Below, piece after piece: positions 37,685 to 47,350 of a stretch of 64,000 nt of DNA. The first letter of the stretch is position 1. The number at the start of each line of letters is the position of its first letter. This stretch comes from Chloroflexus islandicus (GTDB lineage: Bacteria; Chloroflexota; Chloroflexia; Chloroflexales; Chloroflexaceae). The notes below the pieces were generated by a model, which worked only from the letters and a program-made list of their open reading frames with translations, searched no databases and was not told the DNA's origin. Where the stretch lies: the NCBI RefSeq assembly GCF_001650695.1, contig NZ_LWQS01000034.1:1-64000 (forward strand). The letters are read 5' to 3'. The translations under genes and the position numbers were made by a program.

Positions 37685-38308
37685 TTATTCAACTTGGCGC
37701 AACCACGCTTGGGCGGCAACCAAGTCGTCTGGCGTGTTCAGATTAAGCAACGAACGCGCAGCGGGATCATAACGATGCCAGAGGGCCGGGCCGGGATCGA
37801 CCCAACGCAACGCCATCAACGCCGCTTGCAAGCGGCGTTCGCCGGCGGCAAAGGCCCGGCGCAACTGCGGGAGCACGCTGTGCCGGTAGACAGCGAATAG
37901 GGGTTGTGGTTGATCAGGCTGGCCGGGGGGCGTAGGCGCCAGCGCATCGCCGGTAAACGGCCACCGCGCCAGCGCCGCCAGCGCCGCCGGAACGATCAAT
38001 GGCATATCAGCAGCAATCACCAACGCCGCCGGCGTGCGCATGGCTTGCAACCCGCTGATCAGACCGCCGAGCGCGCCGCTGCCCGGCTGCTCGTCGGGCA
38101 CGATCCGCGCCGGCACGTCGGGCCACGCTTCGGCATCATTGAGCACGACGATGGTTTCGACGCACAGCGGTTGCAACAACGCAACAGCATGGCCGAGCAA
38201 ATGCGGGCCGCTTTCGCCCCACAGCCGCAACCGCCGCTTATCAACCCCAAAGCGGCGACTACGTCCACCGGCAATCACAATCCCGCTCAGCTCGACATCA
38301 CTGGACAT
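37685..38308 (-). CDS. mobA: molybdenum cofactor guanylyltransferase
   Basis: A 207-residue nucleotidyltransferase that attaches GMP to molybdopterin to make the guanine dinucleotide form. The N-terminal loop IVIAGGRSRRFGVDKR binds GTP, and ALVIAADMPLIVP carries the metal-binding Asp. It lies 20 bp after rho on the same strand and so may be co-transcribed with rpoA-rho. It fits the FdhF-type enzyme in this window, which needs that cofactor form. GTG 38314 is an alternative start. Confidence 0.88.
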   Translation of the reverse strand: MSSDVELSGIVIAGGRSRRFGVDKRRLRLWGESGPHLLGHAVALLQPLCVETIVVLNDAEAWPDVPARIVPDEQPGSGALGGLISGLQAMRTPAALVIAADMPLIVPAALAALARWPFTGDALAPTPPGQPDQPQPLFAVYRHSVLPQLRRAFAAGERRLQAALMALRWVDPGPALWHRYDPAARSLLNLNTPDDLVAAQAWLRQVE

Positions 38309-38328
38309 GCGCACGCACAGCGAGGTGA

Positions 38329-39591
38329 TTAGGAGCCAACTTTGCCCAGCGACGCAAGAAACTCAGCATTACTCTTCGTCTTAGCCATCCGGGTCAACAT
38401 CAACTCAGCGCCCTCATTCTCGCCGACCATGCTGACCATCCGCCGCAGCATCCAGCTCTGGCGCAGCGTCACCGGATCGAGCAACAGATCCTCGCGACGG
38501 GTGCCCGAACGCTGAATATCAACTGCGGGGAAGATGCGTTTCTCGGCCAGCTTACGATCGAGATGCAGCTCCATGTTACCGGTGCCCTTGAACTCCTCGT
38601 AGATCACATCGTCCATACGCGAACCGGTATCAACGAGGCAGGTAGCGATAATGGTGAGCGAGCCGCCATCTTCGATATTGCGCGCCGAGCCAAAGAACCG
38701 CTTGGGCGGGTAGAGGGCCGCAGGATCAACACCGCCAGAGAGGGTGCGCCCGCTCGGCGGCATTGCAATGTTATAGGCGCGGGTCAAGCGGGTGAGCGAA
38801 TCCATCAAAATCACCACATGGCGCCCATGCTCCACCTGCCGCTTGGCCTTTTCGAGCACCAATTCAGCCACTTTAATATGCTGCTCGACCGGCTCATCGA
38901 AGGTAGCGGCCACCACCTCGCCCTGTACCGAACGGCGCATATCGGTCACTTCTTCGGGCCGCTCGCCGATCAAGAGTACAATGAGCTGAATATCAGGCGC
39001 ATTGGTCGTCACGCCATTGGCAATCGCCTTGAGCAACATCGTCTTGCCAGCTTTAGGAGGCGCGACAATCAAACCACGCTGGCCACGCCCAATCGGCGCA
39101 ATCACATCAACAATGCGCGTCGGCAGAATATTCGGCTCAGTCGAGAGCACAATCTGCACATTGGGATGGATCGGCGTCAACTGCTCGAACAGCGGTCGCT
39201 TCTGGGCCATTTCGGCTGGCAGGCCATTGATCCGCTCGACGTAGAGCAACGAGGGGTAACGTTCAACCTCTTTGGGCGGGCGCACGCGCCCCTCGATCAT
39301 ATCGCCGGTGCGCAGATTAAAGCGGCGGATCTGGGATTGCGCCACATACACATCATCGTTGCTGGGGCTCAGCCGCGGATTGCGCAAAAAGCCGTGGCCT
39401 TCGGGAACAATTTCCAGTAAGCCGGAACCCTGCATGGTCACAGGTTCTTCGACCACGGCGGTTGTTGCCGGCGAGGCCGGCACGCCTTCGCTCCCGGCTG
39501 ATGCCCCCGCATCACCATTCACCCGGCGCCGGCGCCGGCGCGTCTTGTCAACTGATTCGGGGGTGCCTGTCGTCATACGCTTGTCATCCAT
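38329..39591 (-). CDS. rho: transcription termination factor Rho
   Basis: A 420-residue RNA-dependent ATPase helicase. A charged N-terminal stretch rich in Arg ([12 protein letters not shown]) precedes the RNA-binding cold-shock-like domain ([33 protein letters not shown]). The ATPase has [10 protein letters not shown] (Walker A), [16 protein letters not shown] and the secondary RNA-binding Q/R loops. It starts 8 bp after rpoA and is followed by mobA, suggesting a minus-strand operon. ATG 39576 is an alternative start. Confidence 0.96.
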   Translation of the reverse strand: MDDKRMTTGTPESVDKTRRRRRRVNGDAGASAGSEGVPASPATTAVVEEPVTMQGSGLLEIVPEGHGFLRNPRLSPSNDDVYVAQSQIRRFNLRTGDMIEGRVRPPKEVERYPSLLYVERINGLPAEMAQKRPLFEQLTPIHPNVQIVLSTEPNILPTRIVDVIAPIGRGQRGLIVAPPKAGKTMLLKAIANGVTTNAPDIQLIVLLIGERPEEVTDMRRSVQGEVVAATFDEPVEQHIKVAELVLEKAKRQVEHGRHVVILMDSLTRLTRAYNIAMPPSGRTLSGGVDPAALYPPKRFFGSARNIEDGGSLTIIATCLVDTGSRMDDVIYEEFKGTGNMELHLDRKLAEKRIFPAVDIQRSGTRREDLLLDPVTLRQSWMLRRMVSMVGENEGAELMLTRMAKTKSNAEFLASLGKVGS

Positions 39592-39599
39592 TGCGTGTC

Positions 39600-40616
39600 T
39601 TATAACTCCTCTGCGTGGGTTGCACCGGTTGGCGGAGTAGTGTGGTCGGCAGATGAGGCGGGCAACCGGCCGGAGGCGGCTTCACCCGAACGATAGCCGA
39701 GCGCCTCAAGCCGATGGTGGATCTCTTCGATCCCCTTCGCGCCCAAATTACGAATCCCCATGAGGCCACGATCATCAAGGCGCAACAACTGCCCGATGGT
39801 GTGGATCTCCGCGCGGCGCAAACTATTGTAAGTCCGCGTACTCAAACCAAGCTCATCAATCGTGCGATTTGCAATCTCTTCCGGGATCGGCGGGGGCAGA
39901 TTGGGCTGCTGTTCAGGCTCTTCCGGCTGGCTCAAGCTCACAATCCGGCCAAAATACTGGGTCAAGACTTGAGCGGCGTGGCTCAACGCATCACCCGGCT
40001 TGATGGTGCCATCAGTCCAAATCTCAAGAATGAGCCGATCGTAGCCGGTGAGCGGGTCATCACCCATCTCTTCCACCAAGAAGTTGACCCGCGGAATCGG
40101 GCTAAAGAGGGCATCAACCGCAATCTCGCCGATCGGCATGCCGCTCACCGTATCGGCCAACTGCACCCCCCGGCCACGCTCAACCGTCAACTGCATTTCG
40201 AGCGTGGTGTTCTCATCGTCAATCGTGCAAAGGTAGTGTTGCGGGTTGACGATCTCGACGGTGCTCGGCGTATCAATATCACCCGCAAACACCGGGCCGG
40301 GGCCATGCTTGACCAACTGCAACGCCACTGCCCGATCGCTGTATGAACGCAGCCGGATGCCTTTCACATTGAGCACCAACTGGGTGCCGTCTTCGACGAC
40401 GCCGGGAATAGCGGTAAATTCATGAATCACACCCGCCACTTTGATCCGGGTAATGGCGGCGCCGGGGATTGACGAGATTAACACGCGGCGCAACGCATTC
40501 CCGAGCGATGAGGCATGGCCGCGTTGCAGCGGCGCGATGGCGAAGCGGCCATAGTTCTCAGCCGCTGCAATGAGCGAAACCCGTGGCGTGATCAGCGACA
40601 GTTCAAGCGTTTCCAT
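39600..40616 (-). CDS. rpoA: RNA polymerase alpha subunit
   Basis: A 338-residue alpha subunit. The N-terminal assembly domain has GNALRRVLISSIPGAAITRIK and IHEFTAIPGVVED; the C-terminal domain after a Pro/Glu linker has RTYNSLRRAEIHTIGQLL and LMGIRNLGAKGIEEI. AGGA lies before the ATG. It is unusual in being next to rho and mobA rather than between rpsD and rplQ, so either the ribosomal operon has been split or this is a second copy. Some normally conserved N-terminal positions differ (for example DGTQLVLNVKGI). Confidence 0.93.
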   Translation of the reverse strand: METLELSLITPRVSLIAAAENYGRFAIAPLQRGHASSLGNALRRVLISSIPGAAITRIKVAGVIHEFTAIPGVVEDGTQLVLNVKGIRLRSYSDRAVALQLVKHGPGPVFAGDIDTPSTVEIVNPQHYLCTIDDENTTLEMQLTVERGRGVQLADTVSGMPIGEIAVDALFSPIPRVNFLVEEMGDDPLTGYDRLILEIWTDGTIKPGDALSHAAQVLTQYFGRIVSLSQPEEPEQQPNLPPPIPEEIANRTIDELGLSTRTYNSLRRAEIHTIGQLLRLDDRGLMGIRNLGAKGIEEIHHRLEALGYRSGEAASGRLPASSADHTTPPTGATHAEEL

Positions 40617-41001
40617 ATTCCTGTTCCAGAAGGCTCCGCGACTCTAATGGCGCCCGTTGCTGCCATGCCGCACCGGCGCGCCCAACGAACAGTGCGCCTC
40701 GCCGAGCAATGGCGTGTCGGACTCACAGACTCAACCACAATAACGAATAACGAGAACGGGAAGCTGTGCTTACAGTGCGCTTTATTGGCGGCGCTGTAGC
40801 GCAGTTGGCGGCGGCAATGCGCCTACATGTGCGCGTGACCTTATCATATCGGTGAGAGTTACACGCTGTGTTGGTCACAGACTCGTTATATGATACCATA
40901 AATTAGCGTATTTGTTGCAAACAGTATCGCCGCAACGCTCTGTTACTGTGACATCATTGCTGCGACATGCCCGCGGGCCGTCGCTTGAGACGATGGATGC
41001 T
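40617..41001. promoter_or_regulatory. divergent region between rpoA and the thioredoxin-like gene
   Basis: No gene is seen in these 385 bp. An AT-rich centre (40880-40920) could hold promoters for both sides: TATGAT on the plus strand at 40889-40894, and on the minus strand TTGCAA (40915-40920) with TATCAT (40890-40895), spaced 19 bp. These are weak matches. Confidence 0.35.
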
Positions 41002-41538
41002 ATGAACAAGACTCAGCGTGATTGGTTGACCCTCATGCTCATGATTGCAGGTATCGGCTGGATTGTCATCAGCCGGCCGCCGGATCTGCCGCCGGTAACG
41101 GTGAGCCCGCGACCGGGCTTTGTCGCGCCGGCCATTGCTTTGCCGCAGGCCAATGGCGAGACGCTGCCGCTGTCAGCGTTGCGCGGTCAGGTCGTGATTG
41201 TCAATTTTTGGGCTAGTTGGTGCGGCCCTTGCCGGGCCGAAATGCCTACGTTGGAAAAACTCTACCAAGCCGAACGCGAACGTGGTTTGACGATTCTGGC
41301 CGTCAACAGCACGGTGCAAGACGATGAAGTCGCTGTGGCGGCGATGCAACGCGAGTTCGGGTTGAGTTTTCCGATCGTGTTCGACCGTGACGGCGAAACC
41401 GGCCAGCGGTATGGTGTCCGGATGTTGCCAACCACGTTCATTGTTGATCGCACCGGTGTCATCCGGGAGGTCTTCTTTGGCGGGCCGCTCAGCGAAGCCA
41501 GCCTGCGCAGCGTGATCGAACCGTTGCTCGGTGAATAG
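41002..41538 (+). CDS. TlpA/ResA-like membrane-anchored thioredoxin
   Basis: A 178-residue protein with an N-terminal membrane anchor (LTLMLMIAGIGWIVI) and an extracytoplasmic TlpA/ResA thioredoxin domain. The active site is WCGPC in NFWASWCGPCRAEMP, followed by RYGVRMLPTTFIVD with the cis-proline. Such proteins reduce disulfides for cytochrome c maturation or envelope repair. ATG 41002 is used; ATG 40993 is close and equally possible. An Lgt-like gene follows 80 bp later. Confidence 0.87.
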   Translation: MNKTQRDWLTLMLMIAGIGWIVISRPPDLPPVTVSPRPGFVAPAIALPQANGETLPLSALRGQVVIVNFWASWCGPCRAEMPTLEKLYQAERERGLTILAVNSTVQDDEVAVAAMQREFGLSFPIVFDRDGETGQRYGVRMLPTTFIVDRTGVIREVFFGGPLSEASLRSVIEPLLGE

Positions 41539-41618
41539 GCCGCGCTGCCGCGCTGCATCAACACCAAACGCAACCGGCCCTATTGTCGCTCGTATAACCG
41601 CATACGCTTCCAAAACCT

Positions 41619-42353
41619 ATGCTTCCTGTACTCAACATTGGCCCCTTTGCCTTGTACACGCCCGGCCTAATCCTGCTGTTAGGCGGCTGGCTCATCCTGC
41701 AAGTCGTTGGACGCGCTGCCCGCATCTACCAGCTCGACGGTGACCGGCTCGAGATCGTCGTCTTTATCGCTCTGCTGGCCGGTGTCATCGGCGCGCGCCT
41801 TGGCTATGCGCTGATGGCATGGCCGAGTTATGTGGCCGATCCGTGGGCTTTGTTCTCGCGTGATTTGCAAGCCTTTTTTCCGCCCGCCGGCGTGGCGACG
41901 GCCATCGTGATCGGCGGATTGATGCTCTGGCGGCAACGCTGGCCGTTGTGGCCCACCCTCGATGCACTCGCACCGGGAATCGCCCTCGCCGCTCTCACCC
42001 ATGCCATTGCCCAACTGGCCAGCGGTGATGGCTATGGTCTACCGGCTGAAGTGCCGTGGGCGATCAATCTGTGGGGTGAATGGCGCCACCCCACCCAACT
42101 CTACGCTGCGCTCACCGCGCTGATTGCCTTAGTCGTCTGGCGGGTGCGGTATCGCCAGCCGCAACCACCCGGCATGCTCTTTCTCACTGTCAGCGCTCTG
42201 CTCGCCGCCGGTACGCTGATCGGCGAAGGATTTGCCGCCACCGGTTGGCTCTTGCCGGGCCATGTGCGCGGGTCGCAAGTCGTCGCTTTGGCGATACTTG
42301 TCATCATTGTACGGATCTGGTCAGAGATCTTTCCGCAACACAACTATAGATAA
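41619..42353 (+). CDS. prolipoprotein diacylglyceryl transferase-like membrane protein
   Basis: A 244-residue polytopic protein of the Lgt family, which transfers diacylglycerol to the lipobox Cys of prolipoproteins. Visible family features are GARLGYALMAWP, GLPAEVPWAI and RHPTQLYAAL, with about seven hydrophobic helices. The normally conserved glycine/arginine signature around GRxGNFxNxE is replaced by HAIAQLASGDGYG, so it may be a divergent or repurposed member. At least two lipoproteins (ModA and a TolB-like protein) are encoded nearby. No ribosome site is obvious. Confidence 0.78.
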   Translation: MLPVLNIGPFALYTPGLILLLGGWLILQVVGRAARIYQLDGDRLEIVVFIALLAGVIGARLGYALMAWPSYVADPWALFSRDLQAFFPPAGVATAIVIGGLMLWRQRWPLWPTLDALAPGIALAALTHAIAQLASGDGYGLPAEVPWAINLWGEWRHPTQLYAALTALIALVVWRVRYRQPQPPGMLFLTVSALLAAGTLIGEGFAATGWLLPGHVRGSQVVALAILVIIVRIWSEIFPQHNYR

Positions 42354-42409
42354 CGCGGTATACTAGCAGTACAACTAACCGCTTTTGCAGCTAAGCTCCG
42401 AGAAAACAC

Positions 42410-43711
42410 ATGCGGGTGTTGATCGTCGAAGACGAATTAATCATTGCCCAAGACCTGAGCCAGACCTTGCGGCGCATTGGCCATTCGGTCGCCGATGTAG
42501 TGACGAGTGGTGAAGCGGCGTTGGCTACGGTGGCGCGCCAGCCGCCTGATCTGGTCTTGATGGATATTCGCCTCAGCGGAGCGATGGACGGCATTGAAGC
42601 CGCGCGCCAGATTTACAGCCGTTGGGGGGTGCCGGTCGTCTTTTTGACCGCGCACGCCGACGATCAGACCTTGCGCGAGGCGCTCCTCGCTGAACCGTGG
42701 GCCTACCTGCTCAAACCGTTTGATGAACGCGAGCTTGAGGTCGCGATCGCCGTCGCCGCCTATAAGCACCGGCTCGAACGGCGCCTGCAGGCGAGTGAAC
42801 GCCATCTCCGCACCACCTTGACCAGCATTGGCGATGGCGTGATTGTCACCGATCCGCAAAGCCGGATCACCTTCGTTAATCCGGTGGCTGCGCGCCTGTT
42901 GGGCATTTCCCCCGAAGAGGCGATCGGTTGGCCCTTAGCGCGCGTCTATACCTTGGTGGCCACCAATACCGGCTTGCCGGCTGATAGCACGCCCCACCAT
43001 CCCGAATCGGTAAATGGCTTGCCGGCCCCGGTCACCCTCCTGACCCGGAATGGCGATCGCTTGCTGGTTGAACATACCGTGGCTCAAATTACCGCCGATG
43101 ACGGCACCAACGAGGGTGTGGTAATCGTTTTCCGTGATGTCAGCGAACGGCAACGGGCGATCAACCAGTTGCAAGAAGCGAAACGCCGGCTCCAAACCAA
43201 TCAATCGTTGTTAGAACAACGCGAACAGGCGCTCGCCGCGCTTGGCACGCTTGCCCATACCCTCAACGCAGCGCGCTCGCGTCAAGAGATTTATGCCGCC
43301 ATCATTACCGCTGGTGCAACTTTATTACCCGGCTACCGTGGTTCTTTGTTGATCTACAACCCTGACACCGATCTCGTCCATCCGGTTGGCCACTGGGGTG
43401 AACCGCTCGTTCACCGGCCGGTGCCGCGCTGCTCGTGTTGGGGAGAACGGCGCTGGGCGTTGAGTCTGGCCGGTGACAGCCATGTATGCAATTTTATCCC
43501 GAACGGGTTGCTCGGCGAGCGGATGTCGCTACCTATCAGGCAACACGATGAGGTGATTGGCGTACTGAGCCTGTACCATCCCGATCCGGCGCAAAGCAGC
43601 GGCTACCAGTTGGCGGCAATGATTGCTGAAATGGCCAGTTTGGGGTGCGGCGCGTTGGCTGGCAAACACGCGGCCAAGGCGATGAACCGCGCCGATCCGG
43701 CTGATGAATAA
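42410..43711 (+). CDS. REC-PAS-GAF signalling protein of the Kai cluster
   Basis: A 433-residue protein without an enzyme domain. The receiver domain (1-120) has phosphoacceptor Asp52 in LVLMDIRLSG. A PAS domain follows (about 132-260; DGVIVTDPQSRITFVNPVAARLLG), then a short coiled coil and a GAF domain (about 285-420) containing a Cys-Ser-Cys-Trp patch. It ends 67 bp before kaiC and probably opens the operon. It could pass phosphoryl state from the kinase at the far end of the cluster to a sensory or Kai partner; that is inference. Confidence 0.85.
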   Translation: MRVLIVEDELIIAQDLSQTLRRIGHSVADVVTSGEAALATVARQPPDLVLMDIRLSGAMDGIEAARQIYSRWGVPVVFLTAHADDQTLREALLAEPWAYLLKPFDERELEVAIAVAAYKHRLERRLQASERHLRTTLTSIGDGVIVTDPQSRITFVNPVAARLLGISPEEAIGWPLARVYTLVATNTGLPADSTPHHPESVNGLPAPVTLLTRNGDRLLVEHTVAQITADDGTNEGVVIVFRDVSERQRAINQLQEAKRRLQTNQSLLEQREQALAALGTLAHTLNAARSRQEIYAAIITAGATLLPGYRGSLLIYNPDTDLVHPVGHWGEPLVHRPVPRCSCWGERRWALSLAGDSHVCNFIPNGLLGERMSLPIRQHDEVIGVLSLYHPDPAQSSGYQLAAMIAEMASLGCGALAGKHAAKAMNRADPADE

Positions 43712-43778
43712 TGCCACTCGTAGCCACCGTGCGTTACGGGGAAGGGGTCGGCATTGTTGGAGGAGAAGAGGAGCGTTG

Positions 43779-45491
43779 GTGGAACTGCCTGCCGCCATCA
43801 CGAACTTGCCCAAAGCGCCAACCGGGATTCGCGGTCTCGATGACATTACCGGCGGCGGTCTGCCGCGGGGCCGGCCAACCTTGATCTGCGGCGGCCCCGG
43901 CTGCGGCAAAACCCTGCTGGCGTTTGAGACGCTGGCCCGCGGCGCGGCGCTCTACGGCGAACCCGGCATCTTTGTCTCGTTTGAAGAGAGTCCGGCTGAT
44001 TTGCGCATCAATGTAGCCAATCTAGCTATTGATGTCGCCGATCTGGAACAACGCGGGTTGTTGCTGATCGAACAGATTTCGCTTGATCAGGGTGAAGTGG
44101 CGGAAGTGGGCGAGTACGACCTCGAAGGTCTCTTCATCCGGCTTGGCCTGCTGATTGACCGGATCGGGGCGCAACGGATCGTGCTCGACACCATCGAAAC
44201 CCTCTTCAGCGCGTTTGGCAACCAAAACATTCTGCGCGGTGAATTGCAACGGCTCTTCCGCTGGTTGCGCCAGCGTGGCCTGACCGCCATTATTACCGCC
44301 GAACGTTCTGGGCAAGGGTTGAGCCGCTTTGGGATCGAAGAGTTTGTGGCTGATTGCGTCATCTTGCTCGACTACCGGATTACCGAGCACGTATTGACCC
44401 GCTATGCCCGCATCGTCAAGTACCGCGGCTCATCGCACGGTGTCAACGAGTATCCCTTCACGATCGGGCCACGTGGCATCACCATGCTGCCGATCACCTC
44501 GTTCGGGCTAAGGTATCCGGTTTCCGCTGAACGCATCTCAAGCGGCTTTCCCGATCTTGACCAATTGCTCGATGGCGGCGGCTATTACCGCGGCTCCACC
44601 ATTCTGGTGAGCGGCCCGACCGGTTCGGGCAAAACCAGCCTTGGCGCGTTGTTTGTCGCCGCTGCCTGCGCCCGCGGCGAACCGGCGATCTTCTTTGCGT
44701 TCGAGGAATCAGCCGATCAGATTGCGCGCAATCTGCGCTCGATCGGGATTGATCTGCAACCATGGCGCGATCGCGGTCTTTTGCAGATCATCAGTAGCCG
44801 GCCTTCGCTGGCCGGTCTAGAGACCCACTTGATCACGTTGCTCGAAGTGGTGGAACAGAGCGGCGCGCGCGCAGTGGTGATCGACCCGATCACCGGTTTT
44901 CATACCATCAGCCGCCCGGTTGATATTACGACCATGCTGTTCCGACTCTTCGATGGCCTCAAGTCGTTGGGGGTCACCACCCTCGCTACTAGCTTAACCA
45001 ATGCCGGCGCCGATCCGGCCCAAAGCGAGGTCAATATTTCATCGCTGGTCGATACGTGGATCGTCTTGCGCAACCACGAGGCCAACGGCGAACGCAACCG
45101 GAGCTTGCTGGTGCTCAAATCCCGTGGCATGCGCCATTCCAATCAGGTGCGCGAGCTGGTGATGGATGCGAACGGGTTGCGGTTGGTAGACATTTACGCC
45201 GCTGGCGAGACCGTGTTGGTTGGCGCCGCGCGCATCGCCGAACAAGAGCGGCTCCGCCACGAATATGAACTGCGCGAGCGGGAAACGATCCAGCGCCAGC
45301 GCCGCTACGCCTTGCAACAGCGATTGTTGTCTTTACAGATCGAAGCGTTGCAAGCCGAGTTGGCTGCGCTCACTGACGAGATGAATGCGGACGCAGCCCT
45401 GTCGGAAGCGCGCGCACAGGCGCAAATCCAAAGCCGGCTAGCGACGAGCCGGTACCGTGACTCTACTCAAGAGGGCAGCGATGGCAGATGA
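43779..45491 (+). CDS. kaiC: KaiC-type double-RecA ATPase
   Basis: A 570-residue KaiC homologue with CI and CII domains. CI has GGPGCGKT (38-45) and catalytic EE at 69-70; CII has GPTGSGKT (279-286) and EE at 309-310. KYRG (CI) and KSRG (CII) supply intersubunit residues. The autophosphorylation pair, Ser-Thr in the cyanobacterial clock protein, is Ser421-Ser422 (NISSLVDT). After about 470 a coiled coil of about 100 residues replaces the KaiA-binding tail. GTG 43779 is chosen for GAGGAG 5 bases upstream; the frame from 43704 adds unlikely basic residues. It overlaps kaiB by 11 bp. Clock, hourglass or stress roles are all possible. Confidence 0.92.
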   Translation: MELPAAITNLPKAPTGIRGLDDITGGGLPRGRPTLICGGPGCGKTLLAFETLARGAALYGEPGIFVSFEESPADLRINVANLAIDVADLEQRGLLLIEQISLDQGEVAEVGEYDLEGLFIRLGLLIDRIGAQRIVLDTIETLFSAFGNQNILRGELQRLFRWLRQRGLTAIITAERSGQGLSRFGIEEFVADCVILLDYRITEHVLTRYARIVKYRGSSHGVNEYPFTIGPRGITMLPITSFGLRYPVSAERISSGFPDLDQLLDGGGYYRGSTILVSGPTGSGKTSLGALFVAAACARGEPAIFFAFEESADQIARNLRSIGIDLQPWRDRGLLQIISSRPSLAGLETHLITLLEVVEQSGARAVVIDPITGFHTISRPVDITTMLFRLFDGLKSLGVTTLATSLTNAGADPAQSEVNISSLVDTWIVLRNHEANGERNRSLLVLKSRGMRHSNQVRELVMDANGLRLVDIYAAGETVLVGAARIAEQERLRHEYELRERETIQRQRRYALQQRLLSLQIEALQAELAALTDEMNADAALSEARAQAQIQSRLATSRYRDSTQEGSDGR

Positions 45492-45789
45492 AGCGCCAGA
45501 GTATGAATATGATCTGTGGCTCTATATTGCCGGGCAGACTCCTAAAAGTCTGCTCGCGATCGCTAATTTGCGCCGGATTTGCGATCAATATTTGCAGAGC
45601 CGCTACCGGGTTCACGTGATCGATTTACATCACGAACCCGAACGGGCGATCAGCGACAATATTCTGGCCATTCCCACCTTAGTGCGCAAATTGCCGCCGC
45701 CCATTCGCAAAATCGTAGGCGATCTCTCGAACACGGAACGGGTGCTGGTTGGGCTCGATCTAACACCCCGGCAACATACAGGGAGCTGA
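45481..45789 (+). CDS. kaiB: KaiB protein, canonical form
   Basis: A 102-residue KaiB. The second half [19 protein letters not shown] matches the fold-switching region of clock KaiB almost exactly, and [12 protein letters not shown] fits the thioredoxin-like start. KaiB binds the CI ring of KaiC in its alternative fold. GAGGG precedes ATG 45481, which lies inside the end of kaiC, so the two are translationally coupled. A divergent second KaiB follows after 4 bp. Confidence 0.93.
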   Translation: MADEAPEYEYDLWLYIAGQTPKSLLAIANLRRICDQYLQSRYRVHVIDLHHEPERAISDNILAIPTLVRKLPPPIRKIVGDLSNTERVLVGLDLTPRQHTGS

Positions 45790-45793
45790 GCCG

Positions 45794-46099
45794 ATGGATA
45801 TCACCAATCAGCCAGTTGTACCATTGCTGCGGTTGTACGTCGCCGGCGCGACCAGCCGTTCGACCCGCGCGATTACCACGGTGCGCCGGTTGTGCGAGCG
45901 GTATATGCCCGGTCGCTACCGGCTTGAGGTGATCGATGTCTATCAACAGCCTGATCGGGCGCGCGAAGATCATATTATTGCGACGCCGACCCTGCTGGTT
46001 GTCGAACCCGGCCCGCCTACCGCGTTTATCGGTGAATTGCGTTCGTCGGATTGGCCGCGAGTGGCTGCCGCGTTGAATATTCTGACCGATGATGATTAA
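45794..46099 (+). CDS. divergent KaiB-like protein
   Basis: A 101-residue KaiB-family protein. The first half (LLRLYVAGATSRSTRAITTV, EVIDVYQQPDRAREDHIIATPTL) aligns with KaiB, but the C-terminal half reads VVEPGPPTAFIGELRSSDW and lacks the canonical LPPPxRKIxGDLS stretch needed for the clock fold switch. GGGAG lies before the ATG, 4 bp after kaiB. It could be a competitor, an adaptor to the following kinase, or a thioredoxin-like partner that does not switch fold. Confidence 0.88.
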   Translation: MDITNQPVVPLLRLYVAGATSRSTRAITTVRRLCERYMPGRYRLEVIDVYQQPDRAREDHIIATPTLLVVEPGPPTAFIGELRSSDWPRVAAALNILTDDD

Positions 46100-46183
46100 G
46101 CAGTGTCGCTTCACGAGCGTGGTACCGGCAACACACGGGGTTGCCCCCATACACCCTCGCGCGAGTATATAGGGAAGTGCCGT

Positions 46184-47335
46184 ATGGGACATGAGCCACA
46201 GATGAGCCCGGCCGAGATTGCTCGCCTTCAAGCGCGCCTCGCTGAATTGGAAGAGTTGGTGCGGGCCTTACAGATGGGCGAGGCTGATGCGCTGGTGATT
46301 GATGGGCCGCGTGGCCCGTTGATCTATACCCTGCGCGGCGCCGAACACCCCTACCGGGTGTTGGTCGAAACGATGAATGAAGGCGCCTTGACCCTGTTGG
46401 CCGATGGCACCATTCTCTATTGCAATAGCAAGTTCGCTGAAATGGCCGGTCTGCCCCAAGATCAATTGACGGGCCGCTCGTTGCTTGATCTGGTCGCGCC
46501 GGCTGACCGGCTGCTCTGTGCTGAACTGCTCTCTGCCGGCGCCGCCGGTTCGAGCAAGGGGCCCATCACCCTGCAAGCGGTTGATGGTTCGCAGCGACCG
46601 GCCCAGATCTCGTTGCGCGCCCTACGCGACGAAACCGAAGCCAATATGTGCGCGGTGGTGACCGATTTGTCGGGGCCGCAAGCGGTCGCCGCCCAACTGC
46701 GCGCCGCGCTGGCGGAAAAAGAACTGCTGCTGCGCGAGGTGCATCATCGGGTCAAAAATAATTTGCAGATCGTGTCAAGCCTCTTGCGCTTGCAAGCCGA
46801 AAATATTAGCGACGAGCGGGTCAGCGCCGCGGTTCAAGATAGCCAAAACCGCATTCGCGCCTTAGCGTTAGTGCATGAACAACTGTACCGCTCAGAGAGT
46901 CTGGCCCACATTGACATTGGCGAGTATTTGCAAAATATTGCCACCAGCGTCTGGCGTTCGCTCAGTGTGCGGGGCAGCCCGATCCGGCTGGCCAGCGAAG
47001 TGAGCCACGGCATTAGCATCAATATCGATCAGGCGATTGCGCTGGGCTTGATTGTCACCGAATTGGTCTCGAATAGCGTCAAGCACGCTTTTCCCCATAG
47101 CGCCAAAGATGGCGTCATCAGTTTGCGGTTGCATAAAGAGGGTGATGCGTTGCGGGTCGAAGTCGCTGATAATGGCGTCGGTATGCCACCCACAGTCAAT
47201 ACTGGCGGCGGTAGCCTTGGCATGCAACTGGTGCAGGGCCTCTGCCGCCAGATTGGGGCCACCCTGCAATTTGGCGCTGGGCCGGGCACCACTGTGGTGA
47301 TTCGGGCACCCATAGGGAAGGCTGATGCCGGTTAG
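46184..47335 (+). CDS. PAS-domain sensor histidine kinase of the Kai cluster
   Basis: A 383-residue soluble kinase. A short N-terminal coiled coil is followed by PAS (about 55-170; EGALTLLADGTILYCNSKF) and a HisKA_2-type dimerisation domain with His187 in REVHHRVKNNLQIVSSLLRL. The ATPase domain has ELVSNSVKHAF and VADNGVGMP. It is the last gene of the Kai cluster, so it may be an output or input kinase for KaiB/KaiC, comparable in position to SasA-like partners though SasA itself carries a KaiB-like sensor domain. GGGAAG precedes ATG 46184; a GTG at 46103 is less likely. Confidence 0.87.
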   Translation: MGHEPQMSPAEIARLQARLAELEELVRALQMGEADALVIDGPRGPLIYTLRGAEHPYRVLVETMNEGALTLLADGTILYCNSKFAEMAGLPQDQLTGRSLLDLVAPADRLLCAELLSAGAAGSSKGPITLQAVDGSQRPAQISLRALRDETEANMCAVVTDLSGPQAVAAQLRAALAEKELLLREVHHRVKNNLQIVSSLLRLQAENISDERVSAAVQDSQNRIRALALVHEQLYRSESLAHIDIGEYLQNIATSVWRSLSVRGSPIRLASEVSHGISINIDQAIALGLIVTELVSNSVKHAFPHSAKDGVISLRLHKEGDALRVEVADNGVGMPPTVNTGGGSLGMQLVQGLCRQIGATLQFGAGPGTTVVIRAPIGKADAG

Positions 47336-47350
47336 CGGTGCAGCCCGCTC

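Noticed and set aside
40912-41001. Longer N-terminus for the TlpA-like protein
   Set aside because: The added residues are not signal-like and lie in the AT-rich promoter region; the membrane anchor begins after ATG 41002.
42359-42364. TATACT as promoter of the Kai cluster
   Set aside because: No acceptable -35 hexamer at 16-18 bp; left unassigned.
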